Shown piece by piece: positions 1 to 6,801 of a stretch of DNA of 7,937 nt. The first letter of the stretch is position 1; the number at the start of each line of letters is the position of its first letter. Under the pieces are notes generated by a model. It was not told the DNA's origin, did not search any database, and was given only the letters and a program-made list of their open reading frames with translations. The stretch is from an uncultured Caryophanales bacterium (GTDB lineage: Bacteria > Bacillota_I > Bacilli_A > RFN20 > CAG-288). The stretch covers positions 1 to 7,937 of the forward strand of contig CALBLI010000032.1 in assembly GCA_937896065.1 (NCBI GenBank). Reading direction: 5' to 3'. A program made the translations under genes and the position numbers.

Positions 1-1
1 G

Positions 2-298
2 CTCGTAGACAAGCAATACAACGAGTACGGACGAGATAACTTCACGAAGAACTTTTATAAGACACCCGAATGGTTGCACGCGAGGAAGCAGCAACTCAAT
101 CAGCACCCGTTTTGTGCGGAGTGTTTGAAAGCGGGTAAAAGAATGAGAGCGATAATGGTAGACCATATCGTTCCCATCAAGCAAGGCGGCGAGCGGTTCG
201 TGCCGAGCAACCTGCAAAGCCTGTGTTGATTGTGTCACTCACGCAAGAGCACACAGGAAGGTTCAAGATGGAAACCGAGGCCGAGTGAGTACGATTGA
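2..298 (+). pseudogene. Phage-type HNH endonuclease, 5'-partial, with in-frame TGA
   Basis: The open frame runs in from the left edge, so the start codon lies outside the window. Counting codons from base 2, it shows the usual phage HNH layout: a basic helix with EW-L-ARK (23-29), a first zinc pair HPFCAEC (C38, C41), the core VDHIVPIKQGG with the D54-H55 metal site, PSNLQSLC (N70, C75), then LCHSRKS (C78, H79). Codon 76, between the two Cys of the second CxxC, is TGA (227-229). The frame continues intact to TGA at 296-298. Stopping at codon 76 would remove C78 and the second catalytic-motif His, so the short product should be inactive. Family knowledge: such small HNH nucleases sit beside terminase genes in tailed phages and assist packaging or cleavage. 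No terminase is present here. Base and codon use (CCG, CGG, GCG, CTG, AGC) differ sharply from all other genes in the window. The HNH assignment is strong. Whether the gene is dead, or is read through in another genetic code, is unresolved. Confidence 0.85.
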
Positions 299-452
299 CC
301 GCCGGGGAGGGGTTATTTTTTTAATGACAATGTTATAAAATGTTCTTTGAATCAATAAGCGTCAGCTAAGGAAATTCATCGTGATAGTAGAATTGGCACT
401 ATGTGGAACGTAAAAAGTGTTAAAATAACATCGTACATACACAAAGTACATA

Positions 453-477
453 AACTCCTAGTTGAGTTCTTTTTATT
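453..477 (+). terminator. Weak terminator-like hairpin
   Basis: A five-base-pair stem (AACTC at 453-457, GAGTT at 464-468) with a six-base loop is followed by CT and a T-rich stretch. It would end transcription entering from the left before the promoter of the membrane protein gene. The stem is short and poor in G+C, so this is tentative. Confidence 0.25.
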
Positions 478-487
478 TAAAATTAGA

Positions 488-515
488 TTGAAAAAAAATT
501 ATATTTATATATTAT
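488..515 (+). promoter_or_regulatory. Candidate promoter for the YitT-family gene
   Basis: TTGAAA (488-493) and TATTAT (510-515) are separated by 16 bases and lie just ahead of the ATG at 541. Each hexamer has one or two mismatches to the sigma-A consensus. The surrounding sequence is almost pure A/T, so chance matches are easy. The leader would be short, about 20 bases, and shows no strong Shine-Dalgarno sequence. Confidence 0.4.
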
Positions 516-540
516 ATATACTTGTATTAATAAAGATTTT

Positions 541-1653
541 ATGAATAAAAAAATATCAAAGATTAAAACTTCATTGACCGATTTCTTAATTGATCATTCT
601 AAGATAAGGAAATACTCTAAATGGGTACTTATTTTTATTGTTGAAGTTATATCTGCTTTTTTCTTTGCATATGGTTTTAAAGCTTTTACAGCACCTGATG
701 TTAGATGTGTCAAATTTTGGGCTACTTCTAATCCTGACTATGACATGTCTTCTTTTAAACAGGCTGATATTATCGCATCTGGTTTTACAGAAAATGATTT
801 GATTTCACCTACTAGACTTATTTCAGGTGGTGCAAGTGGTGTTTCACAAACGATTATTAGATTTATTTCCATGTTTGCAAATATCACAAATTATGAATCA
901 CTTTTAGTGTCAATTTTGTATTTCTCATTAAATATTCCAATCTTCATTTTGTGCTTTACAAAAATATCTAAACAATTTGCTTTCTTTACTTTTGTTAATG
1001 TTGGCTTGACTTCTTTGTTTAATTCAGTCATTCCAGATAGTTGGATATATAATATCATCAATTTATATAACGATATGCTAGCACGTGCTTTATTTGCAGG
1101 TATCTGTACTGGTATCTCATCCGGTCTTGCAATGATTGTTGGCACTTCTACTGGTGGATATGATTGTATAACTATTTATATTTCTGAAAAGAAATCAACA
1201 TCCGTTGGTAAATATTCACTATTTTTAAATTCAATCACTGTCATTCTTTATGTTTTATTTTCTGTTTTAGGGCATAATATAAATCCTTCTTGGAATAAAC
1301 AAGATCCATCAAAGATTGTTACAACTGCTTTATATACAATTGTTTATTTCTTTGTTTCTTCAAAGATTATGGATTTAATAAATACAAAAAATAAGAAACA
1401 AGAGATGCAAATTGTTACAACTGATAGCATGGTCCCAACAGTTTTGATTCATACTTTCCCGCATGCATGTACAGTTGTTGATTCTAAAGGTGCTTTTTCA
1501 GGAAATAAAAATTATATTATTTACATGGTCATTTCCAAAAGTGAAAGCAAGAAAGCTATCAAGATGGTGAGAAATAGAGATGAAAGAGCATTTATAACAT
1601 TGACTGATATCAATCAAGTGTATGGTGCTTTCTATATCAAACCGTTTGATTAA
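541..1653 (+). CDS. YitT/DUF161-DUF2179 family membrane protein
   Basis: This is a 370-residue multi-pass membrane protein of the YitT/YczE type. A short basic N-terminus (KKISKIK) precedes hydrophobic segments at roughly 28-50, 122-139, 145-165, 182-207, 225-243 and 259-278. The two family signatures are visible: ISGGASGVSQ (95-104) and GTSTGGYD (201-208). The C-terminal part, about 290-368, has the DUF2179 pattern, with IIYMVISKSE followed by ERAFITLTDINQVYGAF. The family is widespread in Bacillota. Its transport or sensing role is not established, and the soluble DUF2179 domain is thought to bind a small ligand. Most members I know are near 280-290 residues. The extra length here is mainly a polar insert of about 40 residues (51-94) before the first SGG motif. 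ATG 541 is chosen because it gives a basic N-terminus ahead of the first membrane helix, although its ribosome binding site is poor. A 43-base gap without a hairpin separates it from gltX, so some readthrough into that gene is possible. Confidence 0.88.
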   Translation: MNKKISKIKTSLTDFLIDHSKIRKYSKWVLIFIVEVISAFFFAYGFKAFTAPDVRCVKFWATSNPDYDMSSFKQADIIASGFTENDLISPTRLISGGASGVSQTIIRFISMFANITNYESLLVSILYFSLNIPIFILCFTKISKQFAFFTFVNVGLTSLFNSVIPDSWIYNIINLYNDMLARALFAGICTGISSGLAMIVGTSTGGYDCITIYISEKKSTSVGKYSLFLNSITVILYVLFSVLGHNINPSWNKQDPSKIVTTALYTIVYFFVSSKIMDLINTKNKKQEMQIVTTDSMVPTVLIHTFPHACTVVDSKGAFSGNKNYIIYMVISKSESKKAIKMVRNRDERAFITLTDINQVYGAFYIKPFD

Positions 1654-1673
1654 AAAATAAATTTATTTATAAA
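1646..1673 (+). promoter_or_regulatory. Candidate promoter for gltX
   Basis: TTGATT (1646-1651) and TATAAA (1668-1673) have a 16-base spacer and overlap the end of the YitT-family gene. Transcription would begin about 1680, just before the Shine-Dalgarno sequence. The AT-rich context makes this uncertain; gltX might simply be read from the promoter upstream. Confidence 0.3.
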
Positions 1674-1683
1674 ATATAATTAC

Positions 1684-1689
1684 AAGGAG
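1684..1689 (+). promoter_or_regulatory. Ribosome binding site deciding the gltX start
   Basis: AAGGAG lies seven bases before ATG 1697. The in-frame TTG at 1691 would be one base from it, which is too close. The ATG is therefore the start, and the protein begins MATNKE. Confidence 0.85.
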
Positions 1690-1696
1690 ATTGAAT

Positions 1697-3376
1697 ATGG
1701 CAACAAATAAAGAATTAGCAGAATTAATATTCCCTGATGTTAAGGAAACAGTCAGTGATTTGGAAAAAAGATATCCTGATAGGAATTTAAAGGAAGGTGC
1801 TTTTGTAACTAGATTTGCTCCTTCACCAACTGGATTTTTACATACAGGTTCACTATTTACAGCAATGATTGCTGATAAGTTTGCTAAACAGAGCGGTGGC
1901 GTATCTTTTTTTAGATTAGAGGATACAGATCAAAAAAGAGAAATTGAAGGTACAGGATTAGATTTAGTAAGACAGCTTAAAAAATTTGGAATTGTTTTTG
2001 ATGAAGGATATTATGGTGATCATGAAGAAGGAAATTATGGCCCTTACGTTCAATCTAAAAGAGCTGATATTTATAAAGTTGTCATCAAAGAATTGATAAA
2101 AAAAGGAAGAGCATATCCATGTTTTTGCTCTAAGCAAGATTTAGATGAACTCAGGCTTGTTCAACAAGCTAATAATGTTATTCCTGGATATTATGGTGAA
2201 TATGCTAAATGCAGACATTATTCAATTGATGAGATGATCAAATTTATAAAAGAGGGAAAACCTTATGTCATCCGTTTTAAATCAAAAGGTAATCATTTAA
2301 ATTACATCAGAGTTCATGATATGATAAGAGGCGATTTGGATTTAGCTGAAAATGATCAAGATATTGTCATTTTAAAAAGTGATGGCCTTCCAACTTATCA
2401 TTTTGCACATTTAGTTGATGATCATTTTATGCATACTAATTTAGTTACCAGAGGTGAAGAATGGCTATCATCTTTGCCAATTCATATTGAGCTTTTTGCT
2501 TCAATGGACTGGAAAGCACCATATTATGCTCATCTTCCTGTCATCATGGTCAATGATTTAGAAACTGGAAATAGAAGAAAGTTATCCAAGAGAAAAGATA
2601 AAGAAGCAGCTACTTCCTTCTTCTTAGAACAAGGTTATCCAATATTAGGTGTTAAAGAGTATCTATATACAATTGCCAATTCTAATTTTGAAGAATGGTT
2701 AGATGGTAATAGAAACGCTTCACTTGATGATTTTAAATTGACTTTTGAAAAATTCTCACTTGATGGGGCCTTATTTGATTTACCAAAATTGACTAACATT
2801 TCAAAAGAACTTTTATCTAGACTAACAAAAGAAGAGTTTAAAGAGCAATGCTTAAGTTGGGCTAAAGATTATGATGATAAGCTTGCCTCTTTAATTGAAA
2901 GTGATGTTAACAAATTTGAAAAGATTATCAATATTGAAAGAGAACAAGAAAAACCTAGAAAAGATTATGAGAAGTTTTCAGATGTTTATAATAAAATTGA
3001 ATTCTTCTATAATGATAATTATGATAAACTTCTTAAAGAAAATAAATTACCTTTCTCTGAATTTATTAATGTCGATGTTATAAAGTCATTCTTAAATGAT
3101 TTTGCAAGTGACTTAGATAGGACTTTAAATATGGATGAAACTGAATGGTTTAATGCAATGAAAGAAAAAGGCCTAAAGCATAATTTTGCAGATGATCGTA
3201 AGATATATAAAGCAAATCCAGATAAATATGTTGGCTGGTATGCTGATTGCATATCACTTATAAGAATCGCTGTTTCTACTTCTACCCAAGCTCCAAAATT
3301 ATATGATGTATTAAAAATTCTTGGGAAAGATGAAATACAAAGAAGAATTGAATTAGTTTGTAAAACCCTTGATTAA
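1697..3376 (+). CDS. gltX: Glutamate-tRNA ligase (glutamyl-tRNA synthetase)
   Basis: This is a class I aminoacyl-tRNA synthetase of 559 residues. It joins glutamate to tRNA-Glu at the expense of ATP, in the cytoplasm. The Rossmann catalytic domain begins at RFAPSPTGFLHTGS (39-52), whose HTGS is the HIGH-type motif. LEDTD (74-78) follows, and the second ATP signature is KLSKRK (295-300), the KMSKS equivalent. A zinc-type module like that of the E. coli enzyme is retained (C142, C144, C172, H174), as are TYHFAHLVDDH (233-243) and TRGEEWL (251-257). The helical anticodon-binding region fills about 330-559 and ends with the family's LYDVLKILGKDE stretch. It is longer than the roughly 470-490 residues of common bacterial GluRS, mostly through an extended N-terminus and a larger lysine-rich anticodon domain, as in some Bacillota forms. 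Whether it charges only tRNA-Glu or also tRNA-Gln (with GatCAB) cannot be read from this sequence. The stop codon TAA shares its last base with the next ATG. Confidence 0.96.
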   Translation: MATNKELAELIFPDVKETVSDLEKRYPDRNLKEGAFVTRFAPSPTGFLHTGSLFTAMIADKFAKQSGGVSFFRLEDTDQKREIEGTGLDLVRQLKKFGIVFDEGYYGDHEEGNYGPYVQSKRADIYKVVIKELIKKGRAYPCFCSKQDLDELRLVQQANNVIPGYYGEYAKCRHYSIDEMIKFIKEGKPYVIRFKSKGNHLNYIRVHDMIRGDLDLAENDQDIVILKSDGLPTYHFAHLVDDHFMHTNLVTRGEEWLSSLPIHIELFASMDWKAPYYAHLPVIMVNDLETGNRRKLSKRKDKEAATSFFLEQGYPILGVKEYLYTIANSNFEEWLDGNRNASLDDFKLTFEKFSLDGALFDLPKLTNISKELLSRLTKEEFKEQCLSWAKDYDDKLASLIESDVNKFEKIINIEREQEKPRKDYEKFSDVYNKIEFFYNDNYDKLLKENKLPFSEFINVDVIKSFLNDFASDLDRTLNMDETEWFNAMKEKGLKHNFADDRKIYKANPDKYVGWYADCISLIRIAVSTSTQAPKLYDVLKILGKDEIQRRIELVCKTLD

Positions 3377-4998
3377 TGGCTAAAAAGATAAGTAAGAAAA
3401 AGTCCAAGACTATTCAGAATGTGATCAAAATATCTTTGATTATAATTCTTTCAGCTCTCGGATTATATTATATTTTAAAAGACGATCCTAAAAGTACTTT
3501 TCAAGTGCTTTCAGAAGTAAAAGCTTTGCCGCTTATAGTCGTTATATTAACAATTCTTGCTCTTTTATCAATTGATGGGCTTGTTTTGACAATCCTTGCT
3601 AAAAGATATAATAAAAAATATACTTTCTTTCAAGGAACAATGAATGCTCAAATTGGTAATTTTATTGCTTCATTTTCTAAAACGAGTTCCAATTTCATTC
3701 AAGCATATACTTTTACAAAGCAAGATATTAAAGGTCCAAATGCAGCATCAATTTTGACTATGAATTATCTAGTTTATCAGCTGATATTCGTTTTGTATTC
3801 ACTTGTGGCAGCTATTATTGGTTTCCCAATCATGAAAGATGTCCCGTTAGGATTGTTTAATAATTCATTAACTTTATTTCCGTTATCAATGATTGGACTA
3901 ACTATTGGATTAGTTATTTTGGCAGCTATTATATTGCTTTCAACTTGTAAACCAATACATAGATTTTTTGTTAACTTTATAGTTACTATATATATGAAAC
4001 TTCATTTATCTGATGATGAAGAAGAGATTAGAAAAAAATGGACTATCAGGTTTGTAACATATCGACTTGAGATCACTAAGCTTTTAAAAAATAAATGGTT
4101 ATTATTAGTTTTAATATTTGTCAATATATTAAAACAACTAGTCACCAATTGTTTACCCCTTGTTTGCTTATGGGCATTAAAATTGAATATCCAAGATATC
4201 AATGTCTTTTATTTGATATCATCTTCTAGTTATTTGCAGCTTATTTCATCATATATTCCAGCAGGTGGAGCTGAGGTTGCTTATCAAGCTACCTACCTTC
4301 ATATATTCTCATCAGTCAATTCGCAAGCTAATTTGTCTTCTTTGATATCAGCTTCAAATATTTTATGGAGAACACTCACCTTTTATTTTAATTTAATAGT
4401 TGGTGGATTATGTTTCATCTTTTATAAAGGGACTCCTAAAAGAGATGAGATGCGATATAATACAGCCACCATCTTTGATTTGGAAGTCATCAACTTTGAT
4501 GAATCAGCTGATGATAAAACAAGAGAGTTCACTTTTGATTTAAATCCAGTTAAAAAAGAAAAGAAAACTCATTCTAAAAAACAGCTTTTAAGTGAAGAGG
4601 ATGTAAAAAAATCGTTCTTTAAAATTAGAAAATATATGAATGATTTACCACTTGAAGAGACTATTGTTGATAATCAGGACACACTTGAAGAGCAAAAAAA
4701 ACAATTAGCTGAAGCTTTGAAAGAGAGTGAGGAATTATTAAAGCAAAGACAATTATCTAAAGAAGTTACTGATTTGACTTCTAAAGAATTAGAAATTTCT
4801 CAAAAAAGAAGAAACGAAAAAGAAAAAGCTAAACTTGAAAGAAAAAGAAACAAGGATAAAAAAATGCTTGAAAAATTACAAATTGATGGGACAAATTTAG
4901 ATATTAGCGATAATGGTATAAAAATTAATGGACCAGAAATTTATGAAGAAAAAACAAATACAACCTCTGATCCAGATGAGGAAGAAGATTATGAGTGA
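3376..4998 (+). CDS. LPG-synthase-TM/UPF0104-type flippase-like membrane protein with charged C-terminal tail
   Basis: This 540-residue protein has two parts. Residues 1-350 form a polytopic membrane domain with hydrophobic stretches at about 16-34, 51-73, 128-150, 163-189, 241-266, 277-292 and 329-350. They follow the pattern of the N-terminal flippase half of MprF (LPG_synthase_TM, UPF0104). The signature near the end reads SYIPAGGAEVAYQ (292-304), a variant of the family PxPGGxGxxE motif. This family moves anionic or glycosylated lipids, or is linked to glycolipid synthesis. No catalytic lysyl-transferase domain is present. Residues 351-540 are a soluble, highly charged tail rich in Lys and Glu, with a probable coiled coil at about 432-502 and an acidic end (DPDEEEDYE). 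The ATG overlaps the gltX stop by one base and has no Shine-Dalgarno sequence, so translation probably depends on re-initiation after gltX. The stop lies eight bases inside the GT-like gene. The fold and family are well supported. The lipid substrate is not known, and the tail is not recognised. Confidence 0.8.
   Translation: MAKKISKKKSKTIQNVIKISLIIILSALGLYYILKDDPKSTFQVLSEVKALPLIVVILTILALLSIDGLVLTILAKRYNKKYTFFQGTMNAQIGNFIASFSKTSSNFIQAYTFTKQDIKGPNAASILTMNYLVYQLIFVLYSLVAAIIGFPIMKDVPLGLFNNSLTLFPLSMIGLTIGLVILAAIILLSTCKPIHRFFVNFIVTIYMKLHLSDDEEEIRKKWTIRFVTYRLEITKLLKNKWLLLVLIFVNILKQLVTNCLPLVCLWALKLNIQDINVFYLISSSSYLQLISSYIPAGGAEVAYQATYLHIFSSVNSQANLSSLISASNILWRTLTFYFNLIVGGLCFIFYKGTPKRDEMRYNTATIFDLEVINFDESADDKTREFTFDLNPVKKEKKTHSKKQLLSEEDVKKSFFKIRKYMNDLPLEETIVDNQDTLEEQKKQLAEALKESEELLKQRQLSKEVTDLTSKELEISQKRRNEKEKAKLERKRNKDKKMLEKLQIDGTNLDISDNGIKINGPEIYEEKTNTTSDPDEEEDYE
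4978..4984 (+). promoter_or_regulatory. Ribosome binding site deciding the GT-like gene start
   Basis: GAGGAAG inside the end of the flippase gene lies six bases before ATG 4991. The longer reading from ATG 4928 has no such site and would spend its first 21 codons inside the flippase tail in another frame, so 4991 is preferred. Confidence 0.7.
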
Positions 4999-5929
4999 TT
5001 ATAAAATTTGCGTTGTAATTGATAATGTAAATGAATTGCAGCTTTTTAGTAAAGTCAAAGAAATGATAAAAGATAATATCGATATTCAAATTATTGATAA
5101 TACTCGATTAGATGTATCAGAAAGTGATGTTTTAAAATCTTTAGATAACAAAAGAATTGAACTGATTCAAATATCTATTTATTCACCACTATATAAACTT
5201 TTTAATCATATTTCTTTAAAAAGCCAAACTCCACTTTTAGTTAAATGTTTTGACTTTTCTTCCAATTATGCTTTTCCATCAGCTGTTAAAAAAAGTTCAA
5301 CCATTCTATCATATACTTACTATCAAACTAGACTTACTTTTGTTGATCGACTTTTAGTTGATTCATTTGTTGCTAAAAAAAGAATTGAAGATATGGGAAT
5401 TGATAAAGCTGTTTATATTTTAAATCCATGTTTTGATTATTTTTCAACCAGCAATTTAAATAAAGATGTTGATTTTAAAATACCTTCTCAAAATAAGAAA
5501 GCTATTTTGATGGAAACTTCTTTATTTAATGGTGAAGAGATACTTTCATTTATTGAAGAAATAAAAAAGCATGAAGAATATTATCCCTGCTTTTTAATTG
5601 ATTCATCAAGCAGTGATTTTGCTTCATTATATCAACTTGATTTAAAATATGTTTATTCATCTAAAGACTACAATAGATTGTTGATATATAAAGCAAGTTC
5701 GTATCTATATTCAAGAAGAAATAAATTAGATGATTATGATTTGCAGCTGGCGTGCTATTTAAATATTCCTGTCATTTCATCATTATCTGATGAAAACATA
5801 AAAAATAATGAATATATAAACTATATATTAGATGAGAATAATAAATATATTGAAAGCAAATATACATTAGAAAAATACACTCAGGAATTAAAAAATATAT
5901 ATGAGAGCATCAGAAGAAAAAATTATTGA
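4991..5929 (+). CDS. Divergent GT-B (GT4-like) glycosyltransferase-related protein
   Basis: This 312-residue soluble protein has no signal peptide or membrane helix. The layout resembles a GT-B glycosyltransferase. An N-terminal alpha/beta half (about 1-115) is followed by FVDRLLVDSFVAKKRIEDMG (117-136) and VYILNPCFD (141-149), the usual linker of GT4 enzymes (vS..k..l...G....v.vIpngvD). A C-terminal half then ends with ASSYLYSRR (235-243) and ACYLNIPVIS (254-263), matching the pSr...EAmacGlPVI region. The catalytic and nucleotide-binding EX7E glutamates are not evident: by that alignment the two positions are Lys (about 245) and Leu (about 253). The usual glycine before PVI is Asn. It may therefore be a pseudoenzyme or a partner of another glycosyltransferase. 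Family knowledge: glycolipid GT4 genes often neighbour MprF-like flippase genes in low-GC Bacillota, which fits the position here. Its start overlaps the flippase stop by eight bases, and its TGA stop, followed directly by TAA, lies 29 bases inside recX. The fold is inferred from motifs only, and the sugar donor is unknown. Confidence 0.6.
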   Translation: MSDYKICVVIDNVNELQLFSKVKEMIKDNIDIQIIDNTRLDVSESDVLKSLDNKRIELIQISIYSPLYKLFNHISLKSQTPLLVKCFDFSSNYAFPSAVKKSSTILSYTYYQTRLTFVDRLLVDSFVAKKRIEDMGIDKAVYILNPCFDYFSTSNLNKDVDFKIPSQNKKAILMETSLFNGEEILSFIEEIKKHEEYYPCFLIDSSSSDFASLYQLDLKYVYSSKDYNRLLIYKASSYLYSRRNKLDDYDLQLACYLNIPVISSLSDENIKNNEYINYILDENNKYIESKYTLEKYTQELKNIYESIRRKNY

Positions 5930-6752
5930 TAAGATAAATGACATTATTTTTAAAAAAAATAATGTTGAAGTAGTTTTAAATTTTAAAAAAATTAAAATAT
6001 CTAGAAATTTTTATACAGATAATTATCTTTATAAAGGCAAAGATTTAACATTAGAAGATGTTCAAAAGTTAGAAAATGAAGAGAAATATTTTCAAGTTCA
6101 TTCATATTTAAATAGGCTTTTAATTAATAGAACTTATTTTAAAAAAGAACTTGTTTGTAAACTTCAAACTAAATTCAAAAACTTGTCAAATAAACATATA
6201 GATGAAATTATTTCTGAGTATGATAAGAATAATTTAATTAATGAAAATGACAAAGCATATCAACTTGTTGATACTTTATATCTTAAAGGATACAGTAAAA
6301 ATTATATTGAAACTGAACTTAAAAAGAATGATGTCAAAGATGAAAAAATTACTGATTATATAAATCAAACTTGTCTATATGATGATAAATTTTTTAATGA
6401 TATAATTGTTAATATATATAGAAAATATACTTCGATGCTTATAAAAAATAGAAAAGATAAAACAATTAAATTCTTTTTGATGCATGGATTTAGTAAAAAT
6501 CAATTTATTTCTTGCGTTGATAAATTTTATAATAACGTTTCAATTGCTGAATTAAATGAAGATAAAAATAAAATGAAAGTGAAGTTAAAAAGTGATTATC
6601 ATAAGATTAGAACTTTATTAGAAAGAAGATATAAAAATATAAATAATGATAAGGAACTTGAAAATATGTGCATTAAAAAATTGCTAACTAAAGGATATAG
6701 TTATGATGAAATAAAAGAAGTTATAGCTTCTAATTTTAATACTGAGTATTAA
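5901..6752 (+). CDS. recX: Regulatory protein RecX
   Basis: This 283-residue, lysine-rich cytoplasmic protein belongs to the RecX family, which binds RecA filaments and modulates recombination and the SOS response. The N-terminal part matches the family opening: KINDIIFKKNNVEVVL (11-26) and LYKGKDLTLEDVQKL (43-57). Three-helix RecX repeats follow. The first, about 63-115, has VHSYLNRLLINRTYFKKEL (66-84), the counterpart of the A..yaLr.Ls.r..s..EL pattern. The second covers about 118-158 (LKGYSKNYIETEL), the third about 165-212 (FLMHGFSKNQFI) and the fourth about 232-278 (LLTKGYSYDEIKEVI). This long four-repeat form is like that of Bacilli (about 260-270 residues). ATG 5901 is chosen because the conserved N-terminus begins only a few residues later. 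AGGAA at 5883-5887 is a distant ribosome binding site, so coupling to the overlapping upstream gene is likely. recA is not in the window. Divergence is high, as is usual for this family in AT-rich genomes. Confidence 0.85.
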   Translation: MRASEEKIIDKINDIIFKKNNVEVVLNFKKIKISRNFYTDNYLYKGKDLTLEDVQKLENEEKYFQVHSYLNRLLINRTYFKKELVCKLQTKFKNLSNKHIDEIISEYDKNNLINENDKAYQLVDTLYLKGYSKNYIETELKKNDVKDEKITDYINQTCLYDDKFFNDIIVNIYRKYTSMLIKNRKDKTIKFFLMHGFSKNQFISCVDKFYNNVSIAELNEDKNKMKVKLKSDYHKIRTLLERRYKNINNDKELENMCIKKLLTKGYSYDEIKEVIASNFNTEY

Positions 6753-6764
6753 TTGTGCTAAAAT
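6736..6764 (+). promoter_or_regulatory. Extended -10 promoter for yhaM
   Basis: TGCTAAAAT (6756-6764) is an extended -10 element (TG, one base, then TAAAAT). A weak -35 TTAATA (6736-6741) lies 17 bases upstream, inside the end of recX. Transcription would begin near 6771, ahead of the ribosome binding site at 6791. This suggests yhaM can be expressed independently of the upstream run. Confidence 0.5.
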
Positions 6765-6790
6765 AAAAATAATATTTTTAGAATATAGAA

Positions 6791-6796
6791 AAGAGG
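6791..6796 (+). promoter_or_regulatory. yhaM ribosome binding site
   Basis: AAGAGG lies five bases ahead of ATG 6802. It is a moderately good Shine-Dalgarno match and supports this start. Confidence 0.65.
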
Positions 6797-6801
6797 TAAA
6801 G

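Larger units (their letters stand above)
299..540. other. Spacer with abrupt GC-to-AT composition break
   Basis: No convincing gene lies here. A G-rich tract (304-312) directly follows the HNH frame, then a T-run (316-322), after which the sequence becomes AT-rich like the rest of the window. Small ORFs on both strands lack ribosome binding sites and recognisable motifs. The 3' end holds the upstream region of the YitT-family gene. The break near 313 is where foreign or phage-like DNA, or a misjoined contig, meets the low-GC chromosome. Confidence 0.6.

Noticed and set aside
298..322. G-rich hairpin followed by a run of seven T as a terminator for the HNH gene
   Set aside because: Only three outer pairs and one inner pair form, around a G-G mismatch, so the stem is too weak to call.
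441..540. CRISPR array, riboswitch or tRNA in the upstream spacer
   Set aside because: There are no regularly spaced repeats, no conserved aptamer-like paired elements and no cloverleaf that I could find.
401..544. Small + strand ORF of 47 codons whose stop overlaps the YitT-family start
   Set aside because: It has no ribosome binding site and no recognisable motif, and its second half is low-complexity AT sequence likely to be open by chance.
891..1145. Minus-strand ORF of 84 codons, and other antisense or out-of-frame ORFs within the genes (3019-3252, 4002-4202, 7223-7411, 2895-3083)
   Set aside because: They lie wholly inside well-supported genes, have no family motifs, and are explained by chance in AT-rich DNA.
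1675..1680. Perfect TATAAT just before gltX
   Set aside because: A transcript from this -10 would begin inside the gltX Shine-Dalgarno sequence, so it cannot be the gltX promoter as it stands.
1691..1696. TTG 1691 as the start of gltX
   Set aside because: It lies one base from the Shine-Dalgarno sequence. ATG 1697 has proper spacing.
4928..4990. ATG 4928 as the start of the GT-like gene
   Set aside because: These 21 codons lie in the flippase tail in another frame and lack a ribosome binding site. ATG 4991 has one and starts a typical alpha/beta N-terminus.
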